64,000 nt of DNA from YA12-FULL-51-18 sp041665305 (lineage in GTDB: Bacteria > Elusimicrobiota > Elusimicrobia > Elusimicrobiales > UBA9959), in contig JBAYJD010000007.1 in the NCBI GenBank assembly GCA_041665305.1, positions 10,956-74,955 on the forward strand. The letters run 5' to 3'. The number at the start of each line of letters is the position of its first letter. Positions within the stretch are counted from its first letter, which is position 1. Positions 15,547 through 23,218 of this stretch are shown piece after piece. Made by a program: the position numbers and the translations under genes. The notes beneath the pieces were generated by a model that did not search any database, was not told where the DNA came from, and worked only from the letters and a program-made list of their open reading frames with translations.

Positions 15547-17924
15547 TGTATCCCCTCCTTTTCTTCTTCCATGGCCCGGAGATCCGGGGCGTCGGACTCC
15601 GCGTCCACATGGCTGCCTATCTTGTCGAAGTCTATCTCCCAGCGGTTGGAGCCTTCCGGCTTGCGTATATAACCGCTGGTCTCAAGAATGCTCAAAAGGT
15701 TGGTGGCCCTGGCCGAGGAGCCGAAATGGGCTTTCAGGAGGTCCTGCGATACCCGGCGGCGTTCAAGGATGAGCCGCATGGCGTTGATCAGTTCCTCGGA
15801 ACTCCCGCCGGAGCCGCTCAGGGATTTCTCCTCGTCCTCCACGAGCGGCAGATAATAGGGCTTGGCCTGGGCGCGCAGATAATCGGCCACTTTTCGTATT
15901 TCATCCTCGGAAACATACGCGCCCTGGATCCGGACCGGTTTCTGGGCGTCTATGGCGAGATACAGCAGGTCGCCCCGGCCGATGAGCGACTCGGCGCCGG
16001 GGGTGTCGAGAATGACGCGGGAATCCGTTTTTGAGGTCACCTGGAGCGCCACCCTGGACGGCAGATTGGCCTTGATGACGCCGGTGATTATATCCACCGA
16101 AGGGCGCTGGGTGGCCAGGACCAGGTGGATGCCCACCGCCCGGGCCATCTGCGCCAGGCGCTGGATAGAGTCTTCCACCACATTTTTTACCTGAAGGATC
16201 AGGTCCGCCAGCTCGTCTATGACGACGACAATATAGTGTTCCTGCGGCTGGCCGTTGGCGGCGGCCCACTTATTATAGGACGCGATATTCTTAACCCTGG
16301 CCTTTTCAAATTTTATATATCTTTTTTCCATGACGCGGGTGAGCGCCAGCAGGGATTTAGCCGCTTCCTTGGGGTCGGTGACGACCGAGACTTTGTCGGG
16401 TGTTTCTTTAGGGTCGTAAAGATACGGGATGTCTTCGTAAAAGGTCAGCTCCAGCCTCTTGGGGTCTATGAACAGGAATTTAACTTCGTCCGGGGTTTTG
16501 CGGTAGATGATGGAAAGTATCAGCGCCTGCATGAATACGCTCTTTCCGCTGTTGGTCGCTCCGGCGACCAGGAGGTGCGGCATGGTTTCAAGGTTCGCCA
16601 CGGCGATGGAGCCTTCCGCGTGCCGGCCTATGCCGAACAACAGCGGATCCCTGCGTTCGTTGAAACTGGAGCTTTCCAGCACTTCGCGCAAGGAAACCTT
16701 GGCGCGGCTGTTGTTCGGGATCTCAAAGCCGATAGCCGATTTGCCCGGGATCGGGGCTATTACGCGGATGCCTCCCGAGGCTTTCATCGCCAGCGCCACA
16801 TCGTTGGAAAGCGAGACAATGGAACTTATCTTTACTCCCGGCGCCGGGGTTACTTCGTAGCGGGTGATCACCGGACCGGGGTAAACTCCGGACACATGGG
16901 CCGAGATCCCGAAACTTTTAAAGGTGTCTTCCAGAAGGTTCTTGGAAGCGTTTATCTCTTCGTTGGTGGGGCCGACAAAGCCCTGCCTGGACGGTTCTTC
17001 CAGGAGGCTGGTGGGCGGCAATTTGAAATCCTTGAAATGGCCCTCCGTTTGCGCGTGGACGGGAGCGGTTCCAGCCGCCTCCGGAGTCTGGACTTTGTGA
17101 GGCTGCTGCGCGGCGGGTTTTTGCTCTTTTTCCCTGTATGCCGCGGCTTCGGTCGCCGCCCGTACTATCCGGGGTTCGGCCGGGGGCGCGGTTTCGGGGA
17201 GCGGTTCCCTCCTGGGCGCCGGGGGCGGCTCGGAAATGGGGCGCGCTTCGTAGGCGGCGCCTTCGCCGGCTTCCCTGTCGGAGATTATTTTAAGTTTGGC
17301 CTTAAGCTCCCTGCGGGCCGCGGCCCAGTGCCGGTAATCGTCCAGCACTGCCGAAGCGACGGCTTTGTAAACCCTGAGCCAGGAGATCTTGAAGAGAAGC
17401 TGCAGGCCGGCGAACAGGATGACGCCGGAAAAAAGCGCCGCGCCCGGAGGGCCGAACATTTTGGCCAGCACCCCTTCCAGCGCGTAGCCGAGCCAGCCGC
17501 CGTCGAAGACTTCCGCGCCGAAGCGCGCCCCCAGCAGGTCGATAACCGAGGAGACGGCGCCCAGGATCATCAGGATGCCGGCGGTAAGCGTTAGAGCCCC
17601 TTTGTGCGGCCGGTTGACCTTAAGCAGGATGGCTATAAGGCCGTAAAGAAAAATAAAAGGGAAAAAATACGCGGTTTTGCCGAGAAAGGCGAAGAGCGCG
17701 GTTTTGACCGGGCCGCCTATCAGGGTCGTTTCAGCGGCGGGGCTGAAGACCAGCCAGATAAGCCAGAGGCTGAAGGAAAAAGAGAGCAGCCAGTATATGA
17801 CATAGGAGAGCCCGCCCGGTTTTTTTTTACCGGAGGCCGCGAGCCTGTTGACGGCAAAGGCGCGCCCTTTTGAACCCGTTCTGTCGATTCCGAACATAAA
17901 AGAACCCATAGCTTCGCCGATCAA
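15543..17924 (-). CDS. ftsK: DNA translocase FtsK/SpoIIIE
   Basis: Septum-located ATP-driven DNA pump for chromosome segregation. 793 residues: four to five membrane segments (~40-190), a Pro/Ala-rich linker (~220-310), the motor (~320-690) and a C-terminal winged-helix gamma domain (~725-785, SSEELINAMRLILERRRVSQ). Motor motifs are LVAGATNSGKSVFMQ (Walker A), HYIVVVIDELADLI (Walker B), ARAVGIHLVLATQRPSVD and TDSRVILDTPGAESLIGRGDLL. Its end overlaps lolA by 4 bases. Confidence 0.96.
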   Translation of the reverse strand: MIGEAMGSFMFGIDRTGSKGRAFAVNRLAASGKKKPGGLSYVIYWLLSFSFSLWLIWLVFSPAAETTLIGGPVKTALFAFLGKTAYFFPFIFLYGLIAILLKVNRPHKGALTLTAGILMILGAVSSVIDLLGARFGAEVFDGGWLGYALEGVLAKMFGPPGAALFSGVILFAGLQLLFKISWLRVYKAVASAVLDDYRHWAAARRELKAKLKIISDREAGEGAAYEARPISEPPPAPRREPLPETAPPAEPRIVRAATEAAAYREKEQKPAAQQPHKVQTPEAAGTAPVHAQTEGHFKDFKLPPTSLLEEPSRQGFVGPTNEEINASKNLLEDTFKSFGISAHVSGVYPGPVITRYEVTPAPGVKISSIVSLSNDVALAMKASGGIRVIAPIPGKSAIGFEIPNNSRAKVSLREVLESSSFNERRDPLLFGIGRHAEGSIAVANLETMPHLLVAGATNSGKSVFMQALILSIIYRKTPDEVKFLFIDPKRLELTFYEDIPYLYDPKETPDKVSVVTDPKEAAKSLLALTRVMEKRYIKFEKARVKNIASYNKWAAANGQPQEHYIVVVIDELADLILQVKNVVEDSIQRLAQMARAVGIHLVLATQRPSVDIITGVIKANLPSRVALQVTSKTDSRVILDTPGAESLIGRGDLLYLAIDAQKPVRIQGAYVSEDEIRKVADYLRAQAKPYYLPLVEDEEKSLSGSGGSSEELINAMRLILERRRVSQDLLKAHFGSSARATNLLSILETSGYIRKPEGSNRWEIDFDKIGSHVDAESDAPDLRAMEEEKEGIQ

Positions 17925-17973
17925 ATGCCGAAAGACCGCGTTAACGCAATACCAGGGAGAGGCCGCAGAGGTC

Positions 17974-18198
17974 TTATTGCCCCGAAACGAGTTTGATCTT
18001 GAAGTTGAGGTCCTGGGGATACATGTTTATCTTGCCCTGAGCGGCAAGCCAGCCCAGCGCCAGGTAAAGCGCGGAGCTGGAAAGATGAAGCTTTAACTTG
18101 ATATCCCAGGAAGTGGTTTCCACTCCGCCTTTAAGCAGCTCGGCTATCTTATCGGCGGTCTGGGTTATGGTATCCGTGAAGCGGGCCGTTTCGTTCAT
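17974..18198 (-). CDS. winged-helix DUF2582-family small protein
   Basis: 74 residues, MNETARFTDTITQTADKIAE then SWDIKLKLHLSSSALYLALG and a short beta hairpin INMYPQDLNFKIKL. This matches the small winged-helix DUF2582 family, found in anaerobes and of uncertain function; the fold suggests nucleic-acid binding. It starts 9 bases after accB stops and precedes ftsK, so it is probably co-transcribed with them. Confidence 0.75.
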   Translation of the reverse strand: MNETARFTDTITQTADKIAELLKGGVETTSWDIKLKLHLSSSALYLALGWLAAQGKINMYPQDLNFKIKLVSGQ

Positions 18199-18207
18199 AA
18201 TTGGAGC

Positions 18208-18705
18208 TTACTTCCTCTTTATAAGGAACAGGTTCTGGTTCGGCTCGACGGGTTTGCCGTTCTCCGCGAGCACTTTTTCTATGACGCATTCCTGTTCGGC
18301 TTTAAGTTCGTTGAAGACCTTCATGGCTTCCAGAACGCAAAGGACCTGTCCTTCCTTCACGGTGTCGCCTTCCCTGACATAGGGCGGACTGGAAGGGGTG
18401 GGCGCCCGGTAGAAAATGCCGGACATAGGGGCTTTTATCGTTTCCCCCTCAGGGGCCGCGGGGGCCGGGGCGGACGAGGGTTTGGCCCCGGCGGGGGCCG
18501 CGGCCTGGTGGACCGCATGGGCCGCGAAAACGGGTATGGGCTGCACCGTCTGGTTGTGTTTGCGTACCAGTTTGATGTAGGTCGCGTCCTTTGAGAATTC
18601 CACGACCTCCAGTTTGTTCGCGTTCATGAACTGGTAGAACTTCTGCACCTGTTCAAAAGCGTTTTCAAGTTTTTTTGGGCTGGTTCCCGGGGTGGTTTTT
18701 TTCAT
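18208..18705 (-). CDS. accB: biotin carboxyl carrier protein of acetyl-CoA carboxylase
   Basis: Carries CO2 on biotin for malonyl-CoA synthesis. 165 residues from ATG 18705, chosen because AGGAGG lies 8 bases upstream; the open frame extends to 18765 without an RBS. The N-terminal ~60 residues resemble AccB (FEQVQKFYQFMNANKLEVVE), an Ala/Pro linker follows, and the biotinyl domain (~90-165) has VREGDTVKEGQVLCVLEAMK and FNELKAE. The biotin site reads AMKV rather than the commonest AMKM. accC is not adjacent. Upstream is pnp, downstream DUF2582. Confidence 0.92.
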   Translation of the reverse strand: MKKTTPGTSPKKLENAFEQVQKFYQFMNANKLEVVEFSKDATYIKLVRKHNQTVQPIPVFAAHAVHQAAAPAGAKPSSAPAPAAPEGETIKAPMSGIFYRAPTPSSPPYVREGDTVKEGQVLCVLEAMKVFNELKAEQECVIEKVLAENGKPVEPNQNLFLIKRK

Positions 18706-18795
18706 AAGGTCTTCCTCCTCATTTTCAGCCGCGATCAAAAATCCCTGATACTTCACCTCCGGCACGGGGGCCCGTTCATCCCCGTGCCGGGTGAG

Positions 18796-18822
18796 ATAAA
18801 ACGCCGTTCAGCGGCGTTTTAT
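18796..18822. terminator. AAAACGCCG hairpin, copy 2, at the pnp stop codon
   Basis: Same 11-bp stem as at 10398-10424 (ATAAAACGCCG/CGGCGTTTTAT) with loop TTCAG. It overlaps the pnp TAA (18819-18821) and has TTTTAT on its 3' side on either strand. It probably terminates or stabilises the rpsO-pnp message ahead of accB. Confidence 0.7.
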
Positions 18823-20942
18823 TTTGCCGGTTGTCCGCCCTGCAGCAGGACTTTTCTGGAGAGCCTGATCTTGCCGTTGTTGTCCATATCGATGACCTTG
18901 ACCTTCACTTCTTCGCCCATCTTAAGGACATCTTCCACGCGCCGTATGCGCTGGGTGTCTATCTCCGAGATATGCAGGAGGCCTTCCTTGCCGGGCAGGA
19001 TCTCTACGAACGCGCCGAAGTCGACTATCGAGACCACTTTGCCGGTGTAGATCGTGCCTATCTCCACTTCCATAGTGTAGTAGCCCACCATCTGCTTGGC
19101 GGCCTCAAGGCTCGCCCGGTCGGTGCAGGAAATGAAGATCGAACCGTCGTCGTCGACTTCAATGTCGGCGCCGGTCTTCTCGATTATCCCGCGGATGTTC
19201 TTTCCGCCCGGCCCTATGAACTGGCCGATCTTTTCCTTGGCGATCTGCATCTTGGCTATGCCGGGGGCGTACCTGGAGATGTCGGTCCTCGGAGCGGGCA
19301 TATACTTTTCCATGAGGTCGAGGATATGGTTCCTGCCGCGGGTGGCCTGCTCTATGGCTTCGCCGAGTATGTTCAGCGGAATGCCGGTCGCCAGCTTCAC
19401 ATCCATCTGAAAAGCGGTGACGCCTTTCCGGGTGCCGGTCAGCTTGAAGTCCATGTCGCCGAAGTGATCTTCGAATCCGGAGATGTCGGAGATGACGGCG
19501 TGATTGGACCCGTCTGTGATGAGGCCCATGGCTATGCCGGAGCACGCCGCTTTCATGGGCACGCCCGCGTCGAACATCGCCAGCGAGCCGCCGCAGACGG
19601 AAGCCATCGAGGAGGAGCCGTTCGACTCCAGGATGTCGGAAACTATCCTGATGGTGTAAGGGAAGATGTCGTCGGAGGGCAGGAGCGGAGTGAGCGCGCG
19701 CTTGGCGAGCGCGCCGTGGCCTATCTCCCTTCTGCCCGGGCCCCTGTCGGGGCGGACCTCGCCGGTGGAGTAGCCGGGGAAGTTGTAATGCAGCATGAAT
19801 TTATCCAGGGAGCGGCCTTCCAGGTCGTCCAGGATCTGTTTGTCGGCCGGGGTGCCGAGCGTTACCGTGGCCATGGTCTGGGTCTGGCCCCTGGTGAACA
19901 CGGCCGAGCCGTGGGTCCTGGGGAGGAAGCCCGCCTGCATGGAGATCTTGCGGATCTCGTCGGTTTTCCTGCCGTCGGCGCGGAGCCTTTTCTCGAGGAT
20001 CTGCGCCCTTGACAGGCCGTAGATGATCTCTTCCATCAGGGTCTTAACCTGGAAGGAAACCGTTTTTTCTTCCGGGAATGTTTCGGTCATTTCTTTGATG
20101 AGGCCGTCTTTGACCTCGGAGATGGTGTTTTCCAGCACTTCCTTGGAAGGGAAGGAGGAGAGGAGTTTTTCGATGGCCGGTTTGGCCTTGGCTTCCACGG
20201 CGGACTTGATCTCCGGCTTTATGACGGGGGTCGGGACCAGGGTCTTGGGTTTGCCGCAGGCTTCGCGGAGCTTGATCTGCAGGTTGCAAAGTTTGTCTAT
20301 TTCCGGTTTGCAGAGCTCCATGGCGGCGATCAGGTCGGAGTTGGCGATCTCTTTTCCCCCGCCCTCGCACATCAGGATGCCTTTGAGCGTGCCGGAGATG
20401 ACGAGCTCAAGCTCGGCGCCCTGGCGCTGCTCGAAAGTCGGGTTCAGGATGAATTTGCCTTCCACCTTGCCCACCCTGGCGGCGGCCACGGGGCCGTTGA
20501 ACGGGATGTCCGAGATCATCACGGCGGCGGCCGCCGCGTTTATGGCCAGGACATCGGAGTCGTTCTGGCCGTCGCTGGACATGACCAGGGAGACCACCTG
20601 GGTCTCGGTGTTGAAATATTCCGGGAACAAAGGCCTTAAGGTGCGGTCGGAAAGCCTGGAGGCCAGGACTTCCTTCTCGCGGGCTTTTCCTTCCCTTTTA
20701 AAGAAGCCGCCGGGGATCTTGCCCGCGGCGTAGGTCCTTTCCTTGTAATCCACCGAGAGGGGTACGAATTCCGGCGGATTATCCTTGGGTTTTTTTGCCT
20801 GGACGCAGGAGGCCAGCACCATGGTCTCGCCGCAGCGGGCCATCACGGAGCCGCCGGCCTGTTTGGCCAGAAGCCCGGTTTCGAATGAAATCGTCTTATC
20901 TCCGACCTTTTCTTCAAGGCGGACTATTTTGGGTTCTGTCAT
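18819..20942 (-). CDS. pnp: polyribonucleotide nucleotidyltransferase (PNPase)
   Basis: Phosphorolytic 3'-5' exoribonuclease of the RNA degradosome, 707 residues. Two RNase PH domains (~10-230 and ~320-540) are joined by the alpha-helical domain; KH (~555-615, IGQFIGPGGKNIRGIIEKTG) and S1 (~620-690, GTIYTGKVVSIVDFGAFVEI) domains follow. The second PH domain has the active-site region KRALTPLLPSDDIFPYTIR and GDMDFKLTGTRKGVTAFQMD. It begins 5 bases after rpsO, the classic rpsO-pnp pair. Confidence 0.97.
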   Translation of the reverse strand: MTEPKIVRLEEKVGDKTISFETGLLAKQAGGSVMARCGETMVLASCVQAKKPKDNPPEFVPLSVDYKERTYAAGKIPGGFFKREGKAREKEVLASRLSDRTLRPLFPEYFNTETQVVSLVMSSDGQNDSDVLAINAAAAAVMISDIPFNGPVAAARVGKVEGKFILNPTFEQRQGAELELVISGTLKGILMCEGGGKEIANSDLIAAMELCKPEIDKLCNLQIKLREACGKPKTLVPTPVIKPEIKSAVEAKAKPAIEKLLSSFPSKEVLENTISEVKDGLIKEMTETFPEEKTVSFQVKTLMEEIIYGLSRAQILEKRLRADGRKTDEIRKISMQAGFLPRTHGSAVFTRGQTQTMATVTLGTPADKQILDDLEGRSLDKFMLHYNFPGYSTGEVRPDRGPGRREIGHGALAKRALTPLLPSDDIFPYTIRIVSDILESNGSSSMASVCGGSLAMFDAGVPMKAACSGIAMGLITDGSNHAVISDISGFEDHFGDMDFKLTGTRKGVTAFQMDVKLATGIPLNILGEAIEQATRGRNHILDLMEKYMPAPRTDISRYAPGIAKMQIAKEKIGQFIGPGGKNIRGIIEKTGADIEVDDDGSIFISCTDRASLEAAKQMVGYYTMEVEIGTIYTGKVVSIVDFGAFVEILPGKEGLLHISEIDTQRIRRVEDVLKMGEEVKVKVIDMDNNGKIRLSRKVLLQGGQPAK

Positions 20943-20947
20943 TGGTT

Positions 20948-21217
20948 TTATTTCCTTAAGCCTAGTTGTTTGATCACTTTCTTGTACTCTTCGCGGTTGA
21001 TCTTTTCGAGGTAGGTGAGAAAGTGTTTTCTCTTGTTGACGAGAATGGAAAGGCCCCTCTTGGTGGAGTGGTCTTTGGGGTTGGTGGTGATATGTTTTGC
21101 CAGATACTGGATCCTTTCGGTCAGCAGGGCCACCTGAACGGCCGTGGAACCGGTATTGACGGGGTTAGCGGCGAATTTCTCCACTATTTCTTTGGTTTTC
21201 TGTTTGGTTGTCGGCAT
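20948..21217 (-). CDS. rpsO: 30S ribosomal protein S15
   Basis: Binds 16S rRNA in the central domain of the 30S subunit. 89 residues, normal length. It has the characteristic TGSTAVQVALLTERIQYLAKH, KDHSTKRGLSILVNKRKHFL and the YLEKINREEYKKVIKQLGLRK ending. First gene of the rpsO-pnp transcript, directly downstream of a near-consensus promoter. Confidence 0.97.
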   Translation of the reverse strand: MPTTKQKTKEIVEKFAANPVNTGSTAVQVALLTERIQYLAKHITTNPKDHSTKRGLSILVNKRKHFLTYLEKINREEYKKVIKQLGLRK

Positions 21218-21255
21218 TATTTAGTCTCTCTTGTTAGGATTCTTATCTTGGGACT

Positions 21256-21284
21256 ATTATAGGAATTCCATCCATCCAAGTCAA
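21256..21284 (-). promoter_or_regulatory. rpsO-pnp promoter
   Basis: On the minus strand TTGACT (21279-21284), 17-base spacer and perfect TATAAT (21256-21261). Transcription would start near 21249, about 30 bases before the rpsO ATG. Confidence 0.82.
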
Positions 21285-21291
21285 CATTCCC

Positions 21292-21321
21292 TTGACATGT
21301 TTGCGCGGTCTGGTGTATTAT
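21292..21321 (+). promoter_or_regulatory. divergent plus-strand promoter facing the ABC-F 3' end
   Basis: TTGACA (21292-21297), 18-base spacer, TATTAT (21316-21321), back to back with the rpsO promoter. No plus-strand gene follows. The transcript would immediately contain a stem-loop, CGGGCTATC (21335-21343)/GATAGCCCG (21371-21379), with a purine-rich loop, and then run antisense into the ABC-F gene. It may encode a small or antisense RNA. Confidence 0.5.
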
Positions 21322-21383
21322 GTCGTCGGCTGCGCGGGCTATCTGACGGAAAAGTATGGGAAAAGGAGAAGATAGCCCGGTTG

Positions 21384-23189
21384 TTACGTTTGGAGTTCGG
21401 ACCAGGCGGAGATAAGCGCTTCAACTTTGCGCAGGGCCGCGTCCAGTTTTCCGTGCCGTTCGGCCAGCTCCCGGGCGTCGGCGGCGACGGCGGGGTCTTC
21501 CAGGGCGCGGCGGGCTTTTTCAGCCTGGTTCTCCGCGGTTTGGATCTCGGCTTCCAGTTTTCTCAGGGCGTTCCTGAGTTCGCGCGTTTCTTTGGCGGAA
21601 GCTCCAGGCCGGTCCTCCTTCGGCCGCAGGGCCGGGGCCGGCTGTCGGGCTGTGTTGTTTTCCTCTTCCTCCCTCCAATTCTCCCATTGCGAAAGATCCG
21701 CGAAAAAACGGGCGTTGCCGCGGCCGTCCAGAGCCAGCAGCCGCAGGCTTACCCGTTCGAGCAGATAGCGGTCGTGGGTGACCAGCACCAGGGCGCCCGG
21801 GAATTCCAGCATGCTTGACTCCAGGACTTCGAGAGATTGCAGGTCCAGGTCGTTGGTCGGCTCGTCCAAAAGGATCACATCGGCCGGTTTGAGCATAAAA
21901 CCGGCTATAAGCACCCGGGCCTGCTCTCCGCCGGAGAGGACTTTCAGCGGCATCTCCAGCTGTTCCTGGCGGAATAAAAACCGGGAAGCCCAGCCGCGCA
22001 CGTGGATCGATCTGCCTTTGTAAACGACATGTTCTCCGTTACCCGCCAGCGCCTGTTTAAGGGTCAGGTCCAGGTCGAGCTTTGCGCGGTGCTGGTCGAA
22101 GACGGCCACCCGCAGGCCCTCCGCCCGTTTAATGGTTCCGGAGTCCGGCGCCGATTCCCCCGCCAGCATTTTGAGAAGAGTGCTCTTGCCCGAACCATTG
22201 CCGCCAAGCAGGCCCAGCTTGTCTCCGGGGCTGAGGGTGAGGCTCAGCGGTCCGAACAGTTTGCGCCCTCCCATGCTCTTGGCGGCGTTTACCGCGTAGA
22301 TCAGGCGGTCGGCCTGCCGGTCGCCGGCCGTAAAATCCATGTCCGCCGCGCGGCCCTGGGCATTGTGATATTCCAGGTCCGAAAGTTCGTTGATAAGTTC
22401 GCCGGCGCGGTCGATCCTTGCCTTCTGCTTGGTAGTGCGCGCCCTGGGACCTTTGCGCAGCCAGGCTATTTCCCCCCGCACGATATTGCGCGCCGAATCT
22501 TCGCGCGCCTCCTGCGCGTCGAAGAAGGCTTCGCGGTTCTCCAGGAACCGGGTGTAGTTCCCCGCGCTGCTGAAGTGCCCCTCCGGGTAGCGCTTGTTAA
22601 GTTCCACCACGCGGTTGGTCACGCGCTCCAGGAACCGGCGGTCGTGCGTGACCACCAGAAATGAGAATTTTAGGTCGGAAATGAACCGCTCCAGCCAGCG
22701 CACGCCCTCTATGTCCAGGTGGTTGGTGGGTTCGTCCAGCAGGAGGAGGTCCGGTTCGCGCGCCGTCCGCGCCAGGATGGCCAGCCGTTTTAGCCACCCG
22801 CCGGAAAGCGCGGCCGCCTGCTGCGCGGGATCGGTAAAGCCCGCCGCGGCGAGGCCGGAGTCCGCGCGGATGTCCATTTCGTGATCCTGCAGGTTCAGGC
22901 CCTGCAGGGAGCGCACGACTTCCTGCCGTACGGTCCAGCCCGCGGGAGCCGGTTCAAAAAAATCCTGCTGCGGCAGGTATCCCAGGCGCAGGCCGCGCCG
23001 CCGCGTGACCGCGCCGGAGTCCGGAGCCTCGCGGCCCGCCAGGATCTTGAGCAGGGTGGATTTCCCTGCGCCGTTGGGCCCGATAAGTCCGGTGCGTTCG
23101 CCTTCGGAGAGTCCGAAGGACAAATTTTCGAACAGCGGCCGCGAGCCGAAGGTCTTGGAAAGAGCCTGGCAGCTAAGCAGTATGGCCAT
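21384..23189 (-). CDS. ABC-F family ATPase (Uup-like)
   Basis: Cytosolic ribosome-associated ABC-F protein with two ATP-binding cassettes, no membrane domain, 601 residues. Walker A sites are GPNGAGKST (~37-45) and GGNGSGKST (~325). Signature and Walker B regions are ALSGGWLKRL...LLLDEPTNHLDIEG and VLSGGEQARVL...ILLDEPTNDLDL. The arm/linker (~230-290) is rich in Arg/Lys. The C-terminal ~80 residues form a coiled coil (LRNALRKLEAEIQTAENQAE), as in the Uup subgroup, which acts on stalled ribosomes or DNA precise-excision phenotypes. It appears to be a single-gene unit. Confidence 0.92.
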   Translation of the reverse strand: MAILLSCQALSKTFGSRPLFENLSFGLSEGERTGLIGPNGAGKSTLLKILAGREAPDSGAVTRRRGLRLGYLPQQDFFEPAPAGWTVRQEVVRSLQGLNLQDHEMDIRADSGLAAAGFTDPAQQAAALSGGWLKRLAILARTAREPDLLLLDEPTNHLDIEGVRWLERFISDLKFSFLVVTHDRRFLERVTNRVVELNKRYPEGHFSSAGNYTRFLENREAFFDAQEAREDSARNIVRGEIAWLRKGPRARTTKQKARIDRAGELINELSDLEYHNAQGRAADMDFTAGDRQADRLIYAVNAAKSMGGRKLFGPLSLTLSPGDKLGLLGGNGSGKSTLLKMLAGESAPDSGTIKRAEGLRVAVFDQHRAKLDLDLTLKQALAGNGEHVVYKGRSIHVRGWASRFLFRQEQLEMPLKVLSGGEQARVLIAGFMLKPADVILLDEPTNDLDLQSLEVLESSMLEFPGALVLVTHDRYLLERVSLRLLALDGRGNARFFADLSQWENWREEEENNTARQPAPALRPKEDRPGASAKETRELRNALRKLEAEIQTAENQAEKARRALEDPAVAADARELAERHGKLDAALRKVEALISAWSELQT

Positions 23190-23218
23190 TATTTTCCGGG
23201 GAGTTCATGGAAAACATT

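Noticed and set aside
16125..17594. 489-codon plus-strand open frame opposite ftsK
   Set aside because: Antisense shadow; ftsK on the other strand has all motor motifs.
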